Translations under genes and position numbers: made by a program | The notes under the pieces: generated by a model | The model's database searches: none | Told to the model about the DNA's origin: nothing | The model's input: the letters and a program-made list of their open reading frames with translations, nothing else | Source of the DNA: Yinghuangia sp045039925 | GTDB lineage: Bacteria; Actinomycetota; Actinomycetes; Streptomycetales; Streptomycetaceae | Length of the DNA stretch: 64,000 nucleotides | Direction: 5' to 3' | Assembly (NCBI GenBank): GCA_045039925.1 | Contig: CP108400.1 | Coordinates: 7,874,001-7,938,000 of the forward strand | In this document: one piece after another, positions 51,208 through 60,303 of the stretch | Numbering within the stretch: the stretch's first letter is position 1 | Layout of the letters: the number at the start of each line of letters is the position of its first letter

Positions 51208-52573
51208 CGTCGCGGGCACGGCGCTTCTCCGCCTTCTCCTTTGGTTCTTCCGGCGTGGTCTTCGCGTCCGTGAGTGCGCGGGCGACCGCGTTGGCGAACA
51301 CCTCGCCGAGTTTGACCGGCACCGCGTTGCCGAGCTGGCGCATCTGCTCACCCCGCGGACCTTCGAGCTTCCATTTGTCGGGGAAGGTCATCACCCGGGC
51401 GGCCTCGCGGACGGTCATGTATCGGTAGCCGGTGCCGTCGTACTCGGCGTCGTCCAGCTCGATGACCGATTCACCGCCCGGCACGCCGTGGACGCCAGCC
51501 TTGACCGTCTTGGCGGGGCGGTCGAGCACGTTGGGCGTGTGCCCGGGGTATCGCCGCGCGCCTGGCCAGCCGAAGTGCAGCCGGTCGGCGTCGGGGTCGT
51601 CGTCGACGTGCCGCTTCGGCTTGAGGTACTCCACCGGGACGGGCGGCAACTTCCGCTCCTTCTTGCCGTTGGCGTCCAAGTAGATGCCCGCGAGCGCGTC
51701 GCGCAGGGTCCGCCACGGCTTCAGGTCATCGGCTGGCAAGTCCTTCGGGAGCGACGCGGTGACGCGCTTGCGTACCTTCGCGGGGACATCGGAGTGCCGC
51801 TTCCAGTAGTCGCCACCGATCATCGAACGGATGAGCGCCGTCTCCGAATACTCCGGCTCGGGCCTGCACTTGTCCCAGTCGATCCCCAGATCGGCGCGGA
51901 AGGCCACGATGATCACCCGGTGGCGGATCTGCGGTACGCCGTAGTCGGCCGCATTCACCAGCATGGGCTCTTTGACGACGTACAGCCGGTCCGAGTCGGC
52001 CGGTTCCTTCGCGATGGCCTCGCGCAATTCCTTGTCGTGCTGCTCCCAGGTCGTGTCGTCCTCGCGGGCGACCCATGGCGCCCGCATCGCGTTGAGGATG
52101 TACGCGAAGTATGGGGCGAACGATCCTCTTGTCAGCCCGCGCACGTTCTCGCAGATGACGGCTTTAGGGCGCATCTGTTCCATGGCGCGGAACATCTCCG
52201 GGAACATGTTCCGCGCGTCTTCGTGCCCCTTGTGGACACCACCGAGACTGAACGGTTGGCACGGTGGGCCGCCCGCCAGGACGTCGACCTCGTGCCCCTG
52301 CTCCCGGAGGTAGGTGAAATCCAGGTCCTTGACGTTGCCCTCGTACAGGGGCCACCACGGGTCGTCGGCGGTGGGCACCGACTTCGGGATATCGTCCAGG
52401 CCGACGCGTACCGCGTGGTTCTCGGCGAGGGTCTCGCAGGCGCGCTTGTGGAACTCGTTCACGAGCAGCGGCCGGAAGCCCGCGTTGTGGACAGCCTGCG
52501 CGAGCCCGCCGCCGCCAGCGAACAACTCGACACAGGTGCCGACCTTGCGGCGATGATTCGGCTGATCAGACAT
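51200..52573 (-). CDS. DNA (cytosine-5-) methyltransferase
   Basis: A 457-aa C5-cytosine methyltransferase. Motif I is ELFAGGGGLAQAV, motif IV GGPPCQPFSLGG with catalytic Cys105, motif VI ENVRG, motif VIII-like RHRVIIVAFR, and motifs IX-X (RDALAGIY, QLGNAVPVKLGEVFANAV) near the end. It modifies host DNA to protect it from the Eco29kI-like nuclease. It is the first gene of the minus-strand operon and is divergent from the MORC-like gene set. The C-terminus carries a short Lys/Glu/Arg tail. Confidence 0.92.
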   Translation of the reverse strand: MSDQPNHRRKVGTCVELFAGGGGLAQAVHNAGFRPLLVNEFHKRACETLAENHAVRVGLDDIPKSVPTADDPWWPLYEGNVKDLDFTYLREQGHEVDVLAGGPPCQPFSLGGVHKGHEDARNMFPEMFRAMEQMRPKAVICENVRGLTRGSFAPYFAYILNAMRAPWVAREDDTTWEQHDKELREAIAKEPADSDRLYVVKEPMLVNAADYGVPQIRHRVIIVAFRADLGIDWDKCRPEPEYSETALIRSMIGGDYWKRHSDVPAKVRKRVTASLPKDLPADDLKPWRTLRDALAGIYLDANGKKERKLPPVPVEYLKPKRHVDDDPDADRLHFGWPGARRYPGHTPNVLDRPAKTVKAGVHGVPGGESVIELDDAEYDGTGYRYMTVREAARVMTFPDKWKLEGPRGEQMRQLGNAVPVKLGEVFANAVARALTDAKTTPEEPKEKAEKRRARDDG

Positions 52574-52686
52574 GGGTGAAGCGTACCGCGGAGCTCAGTG
52601 ATTGCGCGCCGCGACACGACGACGTCGGCCTGATCGAGTAGCGTCGTGGTCGCTTACTCGCGCGCGACGGGGGAAGGAGCGGCTGG

Positions 52687-52848
52687 ATGGCGCCGCACAC
52701 GTACAGCGACAGGACCAACACCTGCCATGCCGGGTCCAAGGTCGGCGAGGCCGAGACCACGGAAATGAAAGGGCGCGCGAAGGTGGGGCATCGGCTTAAG
52801 TCGGTCCTCCCGTTGCGCCGCCGGGCCCAAGATGGGCGTCTGGCATGA
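52687..52848 (+). CDS. Small 53-aa protein coupled to the MORC-like gene
   Basis: A short ORF with strong translation signals: AAGGAG lies 7 nt before ATG 52687, and its TGA overlaps the ATG of the MORC-like gene (ATGA). The product is basic toward its C-terminus (GRAKVGHRLKSVLPLRRRAQ) with one Cys. No homologue is known to me. It could be a small regulator or subunit of the defence operon, or a leader ORF that couples translation. Confidence 0.5.
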   Translation: MAPHTYSDRTNTCHAGSKVGEAETTEMKGRAKVGHRLKSVLPLRRRAQDGRLA

Positions 52849-55181
52849 CGGCGGCGGAGCAGTACATCAACGTCATGCCACACCCGCGCATCCTTGGTGT
52901 GCTCGGGGACATCGAGTTCTCGCACTGGCAATGCCTGGCGGAGCTGACCGACAACGCCTTTGACGAGTTCCAGGCGGCGGGCGGGACCGCAGACAGGCCT
53001 TCGGTCTCCATTTCGCTCCCCGCCGCGAATTCGCAGCGCGCGACGGCCGAGATCACCGTCAGGGACAACGGGCGCGGCATGAGCTTGGAGGCCGTGACCA
53101 ACGCCATCAGCGCGGGCTGGACGAGCAACGGCCGGCACGGCTCTCTGGGGCTGTTCGGCATGGGCTTCAACATCAGTACCGCCCGACTCGGTCGACGCAC
53201 CACCGTGCGCACCAGCCGGGCCGGCGATCCCGACTGGATCGAGGTGACTCTGGACCTGGTGGAGATCGCCAACTCCTCCAAGTACCAGGCGCCGTACCGC
53301 ACGCTGCCGAAGGGCAACCCCGGCGAGCACGGCACCACGATCACCATCAGTGAACTGAAGCAGGAGCAGTACGGGACCCTACGCCGCCCGCAGACCCAGA
53401 ACGTGATCCGGGAAAAGCTCGGAGACATCTACAGCTTCCTACTGGCGGAGAAGGGCTTCCTGCTCACGCTTAACGGCAAGAAGGTCAAGCCGCGCTTGCC
53501 TTGCGTCTGGGACGAACGGCGTACGGTCACCCGCCAAGGGGTGGAGATCCACGCGGTGCAGAAGATCGAGCGCGTGCTGAGCGACAAGAAGGCCTGCATG
53601 GGCTGCGGCTACTGGAGCTCGGCCGACGCCGACACCTGCGAGGAGTGCGGACAGGACCGCCTCGAACTGCGTGAACGAAGGATCTGGGGTTGGATCGGTA
53701 TCCAGCGCTACGTCCATCGGACCGATTACGGGCTGGACTTCCTCCGCAATGGACGCAAGATCCTTCTCAAGGACAAGCGGGTCTTCTTCTGGCAGGACGA
53801 GGACGGCCTCGCCGACCAAGAGCTCGAGTACCCCATCGACTCCAAGACCCCGATGGGCCGGATCGTTGGCGAGATCCACTGCGACCACGTCGCCCCCAAC
53901 TACCAGAAGACCGCCTTCGAGTTCGAGACCGCCGAGTGGCGGCAGGTCCTGCGTGAAGTGCGTGGGACGAGCCCCTTGCGCCCCAAGATCGCGAAGAGCC
54001 TGGGGCTGCCGGAGAACCGTAGTCCGCTCGCTCTGCTCTATGCCGGATTCCGGCGCCAGGACCCGGGGCTCAATTACCTGATCCCCGGCGACGGGCGCAA
54101 CGCCCTCCACGAGAAGGCCGCGCAGTGGGCCGCCCTGATGCGGATGGGCGGCCACGAGTACCAGAGCGACGAGGCGTGGTATCGCGCGGCGTATCAGCAC
54201 GACAACCCGGTCTCGGCGGAACCGCGGCCGGACAACGATGAGATCCTCCCCGGGTTCGGAATGGCTCTGCTCGCCCCTGACAACGAGGGAGAGTCGGACG
54301 CGCCGATCGGCGCGACGACAGGAAGCGAACCGGCGACCGATGGCGACGTCGGCCCTGCGGAAACCCTGGACCAACGACTCCAGCGCTACCGAGACCATGC
54401 CGACCCCATCGCGGACTTGGCGGGCCCCTACTTGCTCGAAGACCTGGGCCGCGTCGACCTGACGGCGTGGGCGGTTCGGAACCAAAGTCTCGTTACCAGC
54501 GACGGGCGCGCCGCCCCTGTGATCGTCTCGATGGTGCGGGCCCCGAGCCTCGAAGTGTTCATCGACACCGGCCACTCACTCTTCCGTGAATTCGGAACCG
54601 ACGTGCGCGACATGGCGCTTGTCGAGGTCGCGGAGTTCATGAGGGTGCGCGCCAACAGCGTTTCGACGCCGCTGACGGAGATCCTCGCCCGCCTCAAAAC
54701 GCGAACCTCCAGCCCTCGGCTGACTCCGGCCGCCATGGCGGAGGAGTCCGAGCGGTTGTTGGAACGGGTCCGTGCGGCAATGGTGGTGCCGGTGTCGGCG
54801 AACCCGGCCGTCCCTTGGCTGCTGCTCACCCAGGACGAGCGCGCGGATTCGGAGCGCCGGTTCGCCGTCGAGTCCGACAGCGAGTCCTCCTGGAACGACG
54901 CGCTCACCACTGGGGAGTTCATCCGCTACGTCCCGGCGAGCGCGGTGATCCGCATCATCGAGGATTCGCCGAGCACTTTCCTCGACGGTCAGGTCTTCAA
55001 ACGCGAGTACATCGCCCTAAGCGACCCCGTCGCCCGAGCTCTCGTCGTGGAGAGGCTTACCAGCCCGCTGAGCGACCTCGCGCTGCTGGAGCAGCACCGC
55101 CCGCGGCTCGATGTGGAAGAGCTGGCCCGGATCCGAAGCAGCTGCCGGTTGATCGCCCGCGATCTGGCCGACAACACGTAG
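52845..55181 (+). CDS. MORC-like GHKL ATPase with zinc ribbon
   Basis: A 778-aa protein with an N-terminal GHKL (Hsp90/MutL-type) ATPase: N-box ELTDNAFDEFQ (Glu33, Asn37), G1 DNGRGM at 74-79 and G2 GLFGMGFN at 102-109. An S5-like region follows, interrupted by a four-Cys zinc ribbon at Cys251, 254, 265 and 268, then GWIGIQRYVHRTDYGLDFLR and YPIDSKTPMGRIVGEIHCDH as in MORC-type proteins. The C-terminal 300 residues are helical and without known motifs. Prokaryotic MORC-like ATPases are known beside restriction-modification and helicase genes, as here. It probably clamps DNA in an ATP-dependent way and recruits the downstream helicase-nuclease. Confidence 0.85.
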   Translation: MTAAEQYINVMPHPRILGVLGDIEFSHWQCLAELTDNAFDEFQAAGGTADRPSVSISLPAANSQRATAEITVRDNGRGMSLEAVTNAISAGWTSNGRHGSLGLFGMGFNISTARLGRRTTVRTSRAGDPDWIEVTLDLVEIANSSKYQAPYRTLPKGNPGEHGTTITISELKQEQYGTLRRPQTQNVIREKLGDIYSFLLAEKGFLLTLNGKKVKPRLPCVWDERRTVTRQGVEIHAVQKIERVLSDKKACMGCGYWSSADADTCEECGQDRLELRERRIWGWIGIQRYVHRTDYGLDFLRNGRKILLKDKRVFFWQDEDGLADQELEYPIDSKTPMGRIVGEIHCDHVAPNYQKTAFEFETAEWRQVLREVRGTSPLRPKIAKSLGLPENRSPLALLYAGFRRQDPGLNYLIPGDGRNALHEKAAQWAALMRMGGHEYQSDEAWYRAAYQHDNPVSAEPRPDNDEILPGFGMALLAPDNEGESDAPIGATTGSEPATDGDVGPAETLDQRLQRYRDHADPIADLAGPYLLEDLGRVDLTAWAVRNQSLVTSDGRAAPVIVSMVRAPSLEVFIDTGHSLFREFGTDVRDMALVEVAEFMRVRANSVSTPLTEILARLKTRTSSPRLTPAAMAEESERLLERVRAAMVVPVSANPAVPWLLLTQDERADSERRFAVESDSESSWNDALTTGEFIRYVPASAVIRIIEDSPSTFLDGQVFKREYIALSDPVARALVVERLTSPLSDLALLEQHRPRLDVEELARIRSSCRLIARDLADNT

Positions 55182-55193
55182 GGAGGGCGGAAG

Positions 55194-56855
55194 ATGTCGG
55201 GATTCCTTGACGCCGCCTCACTTCTGGACGCGGGCCCATTGCAGTTTCCGCGCCGTATCGAACGGCTTCTGTGGCACCTGGGTTTCTCGGACGTGTCCAA
55301 CATCGACGGTTCCGGCGACGAGGGCGGCGACATCCTCGCCTACCGCAGAGGCGAGACCTGGGTGATCCAATGCAAGTGGAAGCGGCAGGGCGCCGTGGGG
55401 GCCGAGGCGGTGGAGGAGGTCGCTAAGGCACGGGAGCGCTATCGCGGCCACCAAGCGGTCGTCGTCACGAATACCCGTTTCAGCGCGGACGCCCGACAGC
55501 GTGTAGCCAACCTCGCCCGCCTCGGCCCCAGCATCCTCCTCTGGGGCGGAACAGATCTGACCACGAGTTTCGATCGGGTACCCCGCCGATTCGGGCAGAT
55601 CACGCCGCGGCCCTATCAGGTCGAGGCGCTCGAGGCCCTTGTGTCGGATCTCGATAGCACCGGTCGTGCGCTGCTCGTCCTCGCCACCGGACTGGGTAAG
55701 ACTGTCGTCGGTGGTGAAGTCATCGCCGAACACCTGCGCCACAATCCCCAGGACCGTGTCCTGGTCGTCGCCCACGCCAAAGACCTAGTCCAGCAGTTGG
55801 AACGAGCGCTGTGGCGGCACCTCGCCAAGGCAGTGCCGACGCGGCTCCTCACTGGGGACACCCGCCCCGATGATCTCTCCGGCGTTACCTGCGCGACTGT
55901 CGGATCAGCGCTGTCCGCAGCGCGTTTCGGCTACCGGCCGGACCTCGTCATGATCGACGAAGCCCACCACCTCGGCGAAGAAGGCCAGTACGACGAGCTG
56001 CTGGAACTCCTCGGTAAAGCACGCCACTTGGGCGTCACCGCGACCCCATGGCGGGGTGACAAGCACGACATCACGCAACAGCTCGGCGCCCCCAGTTTCA
56101 GTCTGGGCATCGAGGAGGGGATGCGGCGCGGCTACCTCGCTCAAGTCGACTACCGCCTGTTCGTCGACGACATCGACTGGGACGTCGTACGCGACGTGAG
56201 CGACCACGCCTACGGCCTGGCCGAACTCAACTCCAAGCTCTTCCTGCCGCAGCGGGACGAGGCCATCCGTGACGAGCTGGCCACCGCGTGGGCGAGCACA
56301 GTCCACCCCCGTGCCATCGTCTTCTGCCGCACGATCGAGCACGCCGAACGTCTCGCCGACATGCTGCGGCGTACCCCGCTGTGGTCCGGTGCCAGTGCCA
56401 TCCACGCCAGCCTCGCCAAGCGGGAACGACAGAACCGACTTCTCGCCTTCCGAGCGGGTGAGATCCCGATCCTGACCTCGGTGGATATCCTCAATGAAGG
56501 CGTCGACGTACCGGACGTCAACATCCTATGTTTCGCTCGGGTCACTCACTCCCGCCGGATCTTCGTCCAGCAGCTCGGCCGAGGTCTGCGACTGCGTGAA
56601 GGAAAAGACCGGGTCACCGTCCTGGACTTCGTCAGCGACCTCCGGCGCGTTGCCGCCGCGCTCAGACTCAAACGGGCCTTGTCCGGCGACGGGGAGATCG
56701 AGACCCTGTCCGACGTCACCCCGTCGACGATCGACTTCAGCGATCAGCGGGTGGCCGGCCTCATGGACGAGTGGATCAAAGACGCGGCCAGCCTCGAGAC
56801 CGCGTACGACGAGCACCGCCTCCAGTTCCCCGCAGCTCTCGCCCCACAGGAGTGA
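55194..56855 (+). CDS. Mrr-type nuclease / superfamily II helicase fusion
   Basis: A 553-aa protein. Residues 15-125 are an Mrr-like PD-(D/E)XK nuclease: Asp46 in GDEGGDILAY and Gln59-Cys60-Lys61 in WVIQCKWK. The helicase follows: TPRPYQVEALEAL, Walker A ATGLGKT at 164-170, DEAH at 255-258, GVTATPWRGD, and motif VI QQLGRGLRL. It starts 12 nt after the MORC-like gene with AGGGAGG upstream. It likely translocates on and cleaves foreign DNA under control of the MORC-like ATPase. Confidence 0.9.
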   Translation: MSGFLDAASLLDAGPLQFPRRIERLLWHLGFSDVSNIDGSGDEGGDILAYRRGETWVIQCKWKRQGAVGAEAVEEVAKARERYRGHQAVVVTNTRFSADARQRVANLARLGPSILLWGGTDLTTSFDRVPRRFGQITPRPYQVEALEALVSDLDSTGRALLVLATGLGKTVVGGEVIAEHLRHNPQDRVLVVAHAKDLVQQLERALWRHLAKAVPTRLLTGDTRPDDLSGVTCATVGSALSAARFGYRPDLVMIDEAHHLGEEGQYDELLELLGKARHLGVTATPWRGDKHDITQQLGAPSFSLGIEEGMRRGYLAQVDYRLFVDDIDWDVVRDVSDHAYGLAELNSKLFLPQRDEAIRDELATAWASTVHPRAIVFCRTIEHAERLADMLRRTPLWSGASAIHASLAKRERQNRLLAFRAGEIPILTSVDILNEGVDVPDVNILCFARVTHSRRIFVQQLGRGLRLREGKDRVTVLDFVSDLRRVAAALRLKRALSGDGEIETLSDVTPSTIDFSDQRVAGLMDEWIKDAASLETAYDEHRLQFPAALAPQE

Positions 56856-56862
56856 CACCGCC

Positions 56863-57489
56863 GTGCCCCCGATGCAGTTGCCCGCGCCCATCCGCGAACG
56901 CCTCCTCATCGAGATCTACCGGCAAGCCAATGATCTGGATTGGGAGTTTCTGAGCAACGGCGAGAAGACCGACCAGTATCGCAGGTGGATCGAAGATCCC
57001 AAGGTTGGTGGCGTCCTTCTGTCTTTTGGACCGGAGAAGGACGCCAGAGTCTGGATCAAGGACGTTCCCATGAAGGAGTACGCCCGGGCCCAGGAAGGCA
57101 TCGGGCACTACGTGCGATACGCGGTGAATCGCTTTCAGGGTGCCGACGAGATCGTCCAAGCGGCATTCGACACACAGTGGAAGGTGAAGCCCGACTCGAT
57201 CGGTGAAAAGCCGAACCACTGCTACGCCACGGATGGCCAGGCGACCCGGTATGTCTGCTGGGGGCGTGCCGCCACCTTCCGTGACCTCGTCTGGGCTGCG
57301 GTCAACCAGGCCATCGGCGCGCAGGAGCGGCCCGCCATAGTCCTTACGACCCGCGACGGCGAGAACATCGCCACCGTCGATTATCAGCACCAGCTGCAGG
57401 TCGCCACGCACTGCGGCGTCGACCTGCAGCACCTCCACCGGACGATGATCCCGAACCCTGACTACGTCGGTTCCAGCAACTCCTTGTAA
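56863..57489 (+). CDS. Unknown protein of the MORC/helicase operon
   Basis: A 208-aa protein starting at GTG 56863, which has AGGAG 10 nt upstream; ATG 56872 is too far from any ribosome site. It contains RERLLIEIYRQANDLDWEFL, then WIKDVPMKEYARAQEGIGHY and a mixed alpha/beta C-terminal half. It begins 7 nt after the helicase stop, so it belongs to the same operon. No domain is recognised. Its conserved-looking acidic and aromatic core suggests a dedicated partner or effector of the defence system. Confidence 0.7.
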   Translation: MPPMQLPAPIRERLLIEIYRQANDLDWEFLSNGEKTDQYRRWIEDPKVGGVLLSFGPEKDARVWIKDVPMKEYARAQEGIGHYVRYAVNRFQGADEIVQAAFDTQWKVKPDSIGEKPNHCYATDGQATRYVCWGRAATFRDLVWAAVNQAIGAQERPAIVLTTRDGENIATVDYQHQLQVATHCGVDLQHLHRTMIPNPDYVGSSNSL

Positions 57490-57722
57490 CGCGCTGCATC
57501 GCTTCTGGCCCGAGCTCCAGGGCTGTGTCCTAAGGAGTCGTTGGCGTTGGCCGATGGTCGCGTCGAGGACCCCACGGGTCGGGGCACCGGGACCTCGGAA
57601 CCGCTTCCGGAGGCAGTACCCGGACAAGGACCCGTCTCGGCGGGCGCCCGGTTGCGGCGCCAAACACCCGGGCATGTCGACGCCTTGGCCGGGGGCAGAG
57701 GAAGGTGCACGACACCAGACGT

Positions 57723-57759
57723 GACGGTGGGCCGACCGCCGTCCGGTCGGCCCACCGTC
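57723..57759. terminator. Bidirectional hairpin terminator
   Basis: A perfect 15-bp inverted repeat (57723-57737 with 57745-57759) and a 7-nt loop lie between two convergent genes, 9 nt past the stop of the minus-strand gene at 57769 and 234 nt past the stop of the defence operon. It could serve both. Confidence 0.75.
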
Positions 57760-57768
57760 GCCGTGGTA

Positions 57769-58638
57769 TCACGCGGCAACGTGCTCCGCATGGCGTGGGT
57801 CGGTGTCCGGTTGCGGCGTCGTTGCGCGCGTCGTGTTGTCGTCGGACTTGACCAGTTCGGCGATGTTGCCCGTGACGGGGAAGGCGCAGTCGTCCGGTCG
57901 GCGGCCGAAGCGTTGGGCGACGACGGCGCCGAGTAGGGCAACGCCCGGGCCGGTCACCGGGGAGCGTTGGACGCCGACGTACCAGATGCCGTCCTCGTCG
58001 GGCTCGATGTCTGTTTCGGTGCGGGCGGCGAGGGCCATGCAGAACCCCCACAGGTCGGCACGCAACGGCGACGGAAGGTCGGATCGCACCCAGACGAAGG
58101 GGCGTGAGGTGCCGGACGCGTCGACGCCGAAGGTCACCGCGGCGCCGACTGCGTCGGCAGGGCGTGCGTCAGGGGGCATGTCCTCGGCCACGCCGTTGAG
58201 GGCTTCGACGATGAGTTCTTTGAGGGCCTGGATGACCTCCTCGTCGCTTCGCCAACCGTGCATCGGGGCGAACTTGTTGTCGGGGAATCGCTTGAGGACG
58301 TCGAAGTCCTCGCGGCCGGCCTCGGGTGCGGGCTCGTGGCTGTCGCCGAAGAGGGCCTCGGCGAGCATGGCGCGGATGAGGTGCTCGCGCTGTTTCGGCT
58401 GTGCTTCGGGAGGGACGAGCATCTGGATGCCCTCGGGTGTCTGCATCAGTACGGACAGGACGTGGGTGCCGAGATCATGCTTTTCGACGCCGGCCTGGGT
58501 GACTTGGAGGAGTTCGGCTTCGGTGAGCGTCCACACGTCGTGGCTCCTGAGCCCGTACGTGCGGGTGCCGGTCGAAGGGTCGGTACCGTCGATGGTGAGG
58601 ATCCGGACGTTGTTCTTGTTCTTGATGCTCGTTCGCAT
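57769..58638 (-). CDS. Hypothetical protein
   Basis: A 289-aa soluble protein starting at ATG 58638 with GGAG 6 nt upstream. The N-terminal part is polar (SIKNKNNVRILTIDGTDPST). The middle contains FAPMHGWRSDEEVIQALKEL, and the C-terminal half has hydrophobic beta strands (FVWVRSDLPSPLRADLWGF, then DGIWYVGVQRSPVTGPGVAL). It has a disordered Thr/Asp-rich tail. No family is recognised. It stands alone before a strong terminator and shares orientation with the DUF6907 gene upstream. Confidence 0.65.
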   Translation of the reverse strand: MRTSIKNKNNVRILTIDGTDPSTGTRTYGLRSHDVWTLTEAELLQVTQAGVEKHDLGTHVLSVLMQTPEGIQMLVPPEAQPKQREHLIRAMLAEALFGDSHEPAPEAGREDFDVLKRFPDNKFAPMHGWRSDEEVIQALKELIVEALNGVAEDMPPDARPADAVGAAVTFGVDASGTSRPFVWVRSDLPSPLRADLWGFCMALAARTETDIEPDEDGIWYVGVQRSPVTGPGVALLGAVVAQRFGRRPDDCAFPVTGNIAELVKSDDNTTRATTPQPDTDPRHAEHVAA

Positions 58639-58752
58639 GGTGGCTCCATGGGCTGTGTCGGTTGAGGATGCTCGCGGTCTTGTCAACCGTGTCTGCGCTG
58701 CTGGGGGCTTTGGGATTGATGCCGCGAACCGGGATACGTCTGATGCGGCTGG

Positions 58753-59787
58753 CTACGCGGCTTTGACGCGTGCCGCGAGGGCCTTTCGCGCGTGGCAGTC
58801 GCCGACGAAGCGGATCGGGTCGGCGCCCTCGCAGAGCATGTCGGAGGGACCGTGTTCCAGCCCCGCGAGCAGGATCCGCACATACTCCTCGCGCAGCGCG
58901 GGCGAGAGTCCTTGGGGCACGCAGATCCATGCCCGGCGCGGTTCCTGGCGATCGCTGACCCCGTAGCCCCGGGATCGGAGGTCCAGGTTCGGGTCCTCCA
59001 GGACCTTCGCTCCGGCGTCGGCGAGCAGTTCGTCGAGTGGGGGAAGGAATCCGGGGCGTGCGTGTGCGGCGGCGTCGTTGATCATTCCCCCGAGCATGGC
59101 GTGCAGCTCACGGGCTTCGCCCAGGGAGAGCCGGCAGAACGCGCTGCGGTCGTTGTCGAGTTCGAGCTCGAACTCGGGGCTGTCCATGAACGCGCGCTGT
59201 TGGCACGACACCCGCACCGTCGCGGGCATCAGGTTGCGCCAGGAGTCGCGGCCGGGGTTCTCGAGGGACAGCTCAACTTCCGGAGTCGGTCCGTAGTGGT
59301 CGCGGTCCTCCAGCCACTGCTCGTCATGCGCCATGCCGTGGCTCGTACACCAGGGCGGACACGGCATGGTGGTCGCGCTGCGCGACGGAGGCGGTTCTTC
59401 AACGTACTTGCCATCCGGGGCGGGCATCCGCCTTGCGGTCCGCGCGATGGCCAACTCGCGTTTGACATCACGCAGTTCCAACGCGAACCGCTCGATGTTC
59501 GGGATGATGGACTCCAGTTCCTCCTCCGAGAAGTCCAGGTCGCCGACTGCGGACCAGCTGACCTGCGGGGCTTCGCCGGCGTCCTGCTGTTCGAAGAGCT
59601 GAAGGATTTCGGCCGCGAGCAAGGGATTCGTCGATTCGGCGTGCCGGTTTGGCATGGACAGCTCCACACGCTTGCCGATGTGGGCTTCCGCGTTGTGTGT
59701 CTGTTCGTCCCCGCTGCACCACAACGGACAGCGCCTCGGCGCTGGCTCCTCATGGCCAGGGACTGGGGCGACGGTATTTTCAGTCAT
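58753..59787 (-). CDS. DUF6907-like protein
   Basis: A 344-aa protein with two CPxWC motifs (RRCPLWCSGDE near residue 20 and MPCPPWCTSHG near 140), each followed by His/Asp and a beta stretch such as VELSLENPGRDSW. This is the pattern of DUF6907, a family of unknown role frequent on actinomycete plasmids and integrative elements. ATG 59787 has AAGGAG 7 nt upstream. The duplicated CxxWC unit suggests two tandem metal-binding modules. It diverges from the 527-aa gene across a 516-bp gap. Confidence 0.72.
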   Translation of the reverse strand: MTENTVAPVPGHEEPAPRRCPLWCSGDEQTHNAEAHIGKRVELSMPNRHAESTNPLLAAEILQLFEQQDAGEAPQVSWSAVGDLDFSEEELESIIPNIERFALELRDVKRELAIARTARRMPAPDGKYVEEPPPSRSATTMPCPPWCTSHGMAHDEQWLEDRDHYGPTPEVELSLENPGRDSWRNLMPATVRVSCQQRAFMDSPEFELELDNDRSAFCRLSLGEARELHAMLGGMINDAAAHARPGFLPPLDELLADAGAKVLEDPNLDLRSRGYGVSDRQEPRRAWICVPQGLSPALREEYVRILLAGLEHGPSDMLCEGADPIRFVGDCHARKALAARVKAA

Positions 59788-60303
59788 GGAACACTCCTTC
59801 GATTGTTCGCGGGGACTTCCCCTGAAATCTGTCTTCTCGGCCCTGAACGCAGACAACCCGATAGTCTGGTTTTGCCTTTACCGGCGCGGAGCTGCGCATA
59901 CGATCCCCGAACCCGGCCAAGCAGCACGTCAGGTCCGCTGGCGACCTGGCCGCCGGTCTGCAAGGCCCCCGTGGGCTGCTGCGTGCGGCACCGTCAGGAC
60001 GCGGTCGTAGGCGCAACACCGAGCAAGCCGCGACAGTACGAATTCCTCGTAGGCACAGGGCTCCTGAACGCGCCATGCTTGTGACGGCCGGCCGCCCCAA
60101 GAAGCAGCGATGCGAACAACAGGCGCCCGGGCAACGGCGTGCCGACCACGCCCCGCTTGCTGGCGGTGTCCGTGCGACGGCAGCTGTCAGGTACGGCGCG
60201 CGAGCCATCGCCGGGTGCAGTGACCTGGAGGTTGCGCGACGGCGCGAACGCTCTTTGTGCGAAGCGCTGCCGCTGGGTCTGTCTTCGGTGTCAGCCTGGA
60301 ATC
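59788..60303. other. Divergent 516-bp intergenic region
   Basis: No gene is supported here. The part nearest the DUF6907 gene is relatively AT-rich (59860-59900) and may hold its promoter; a -10-like TATCGG is visible on the minus strand, without a clear -35. The remainder is GC-rich and shows no repeat or RNA gene. Confidence 0.35.
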
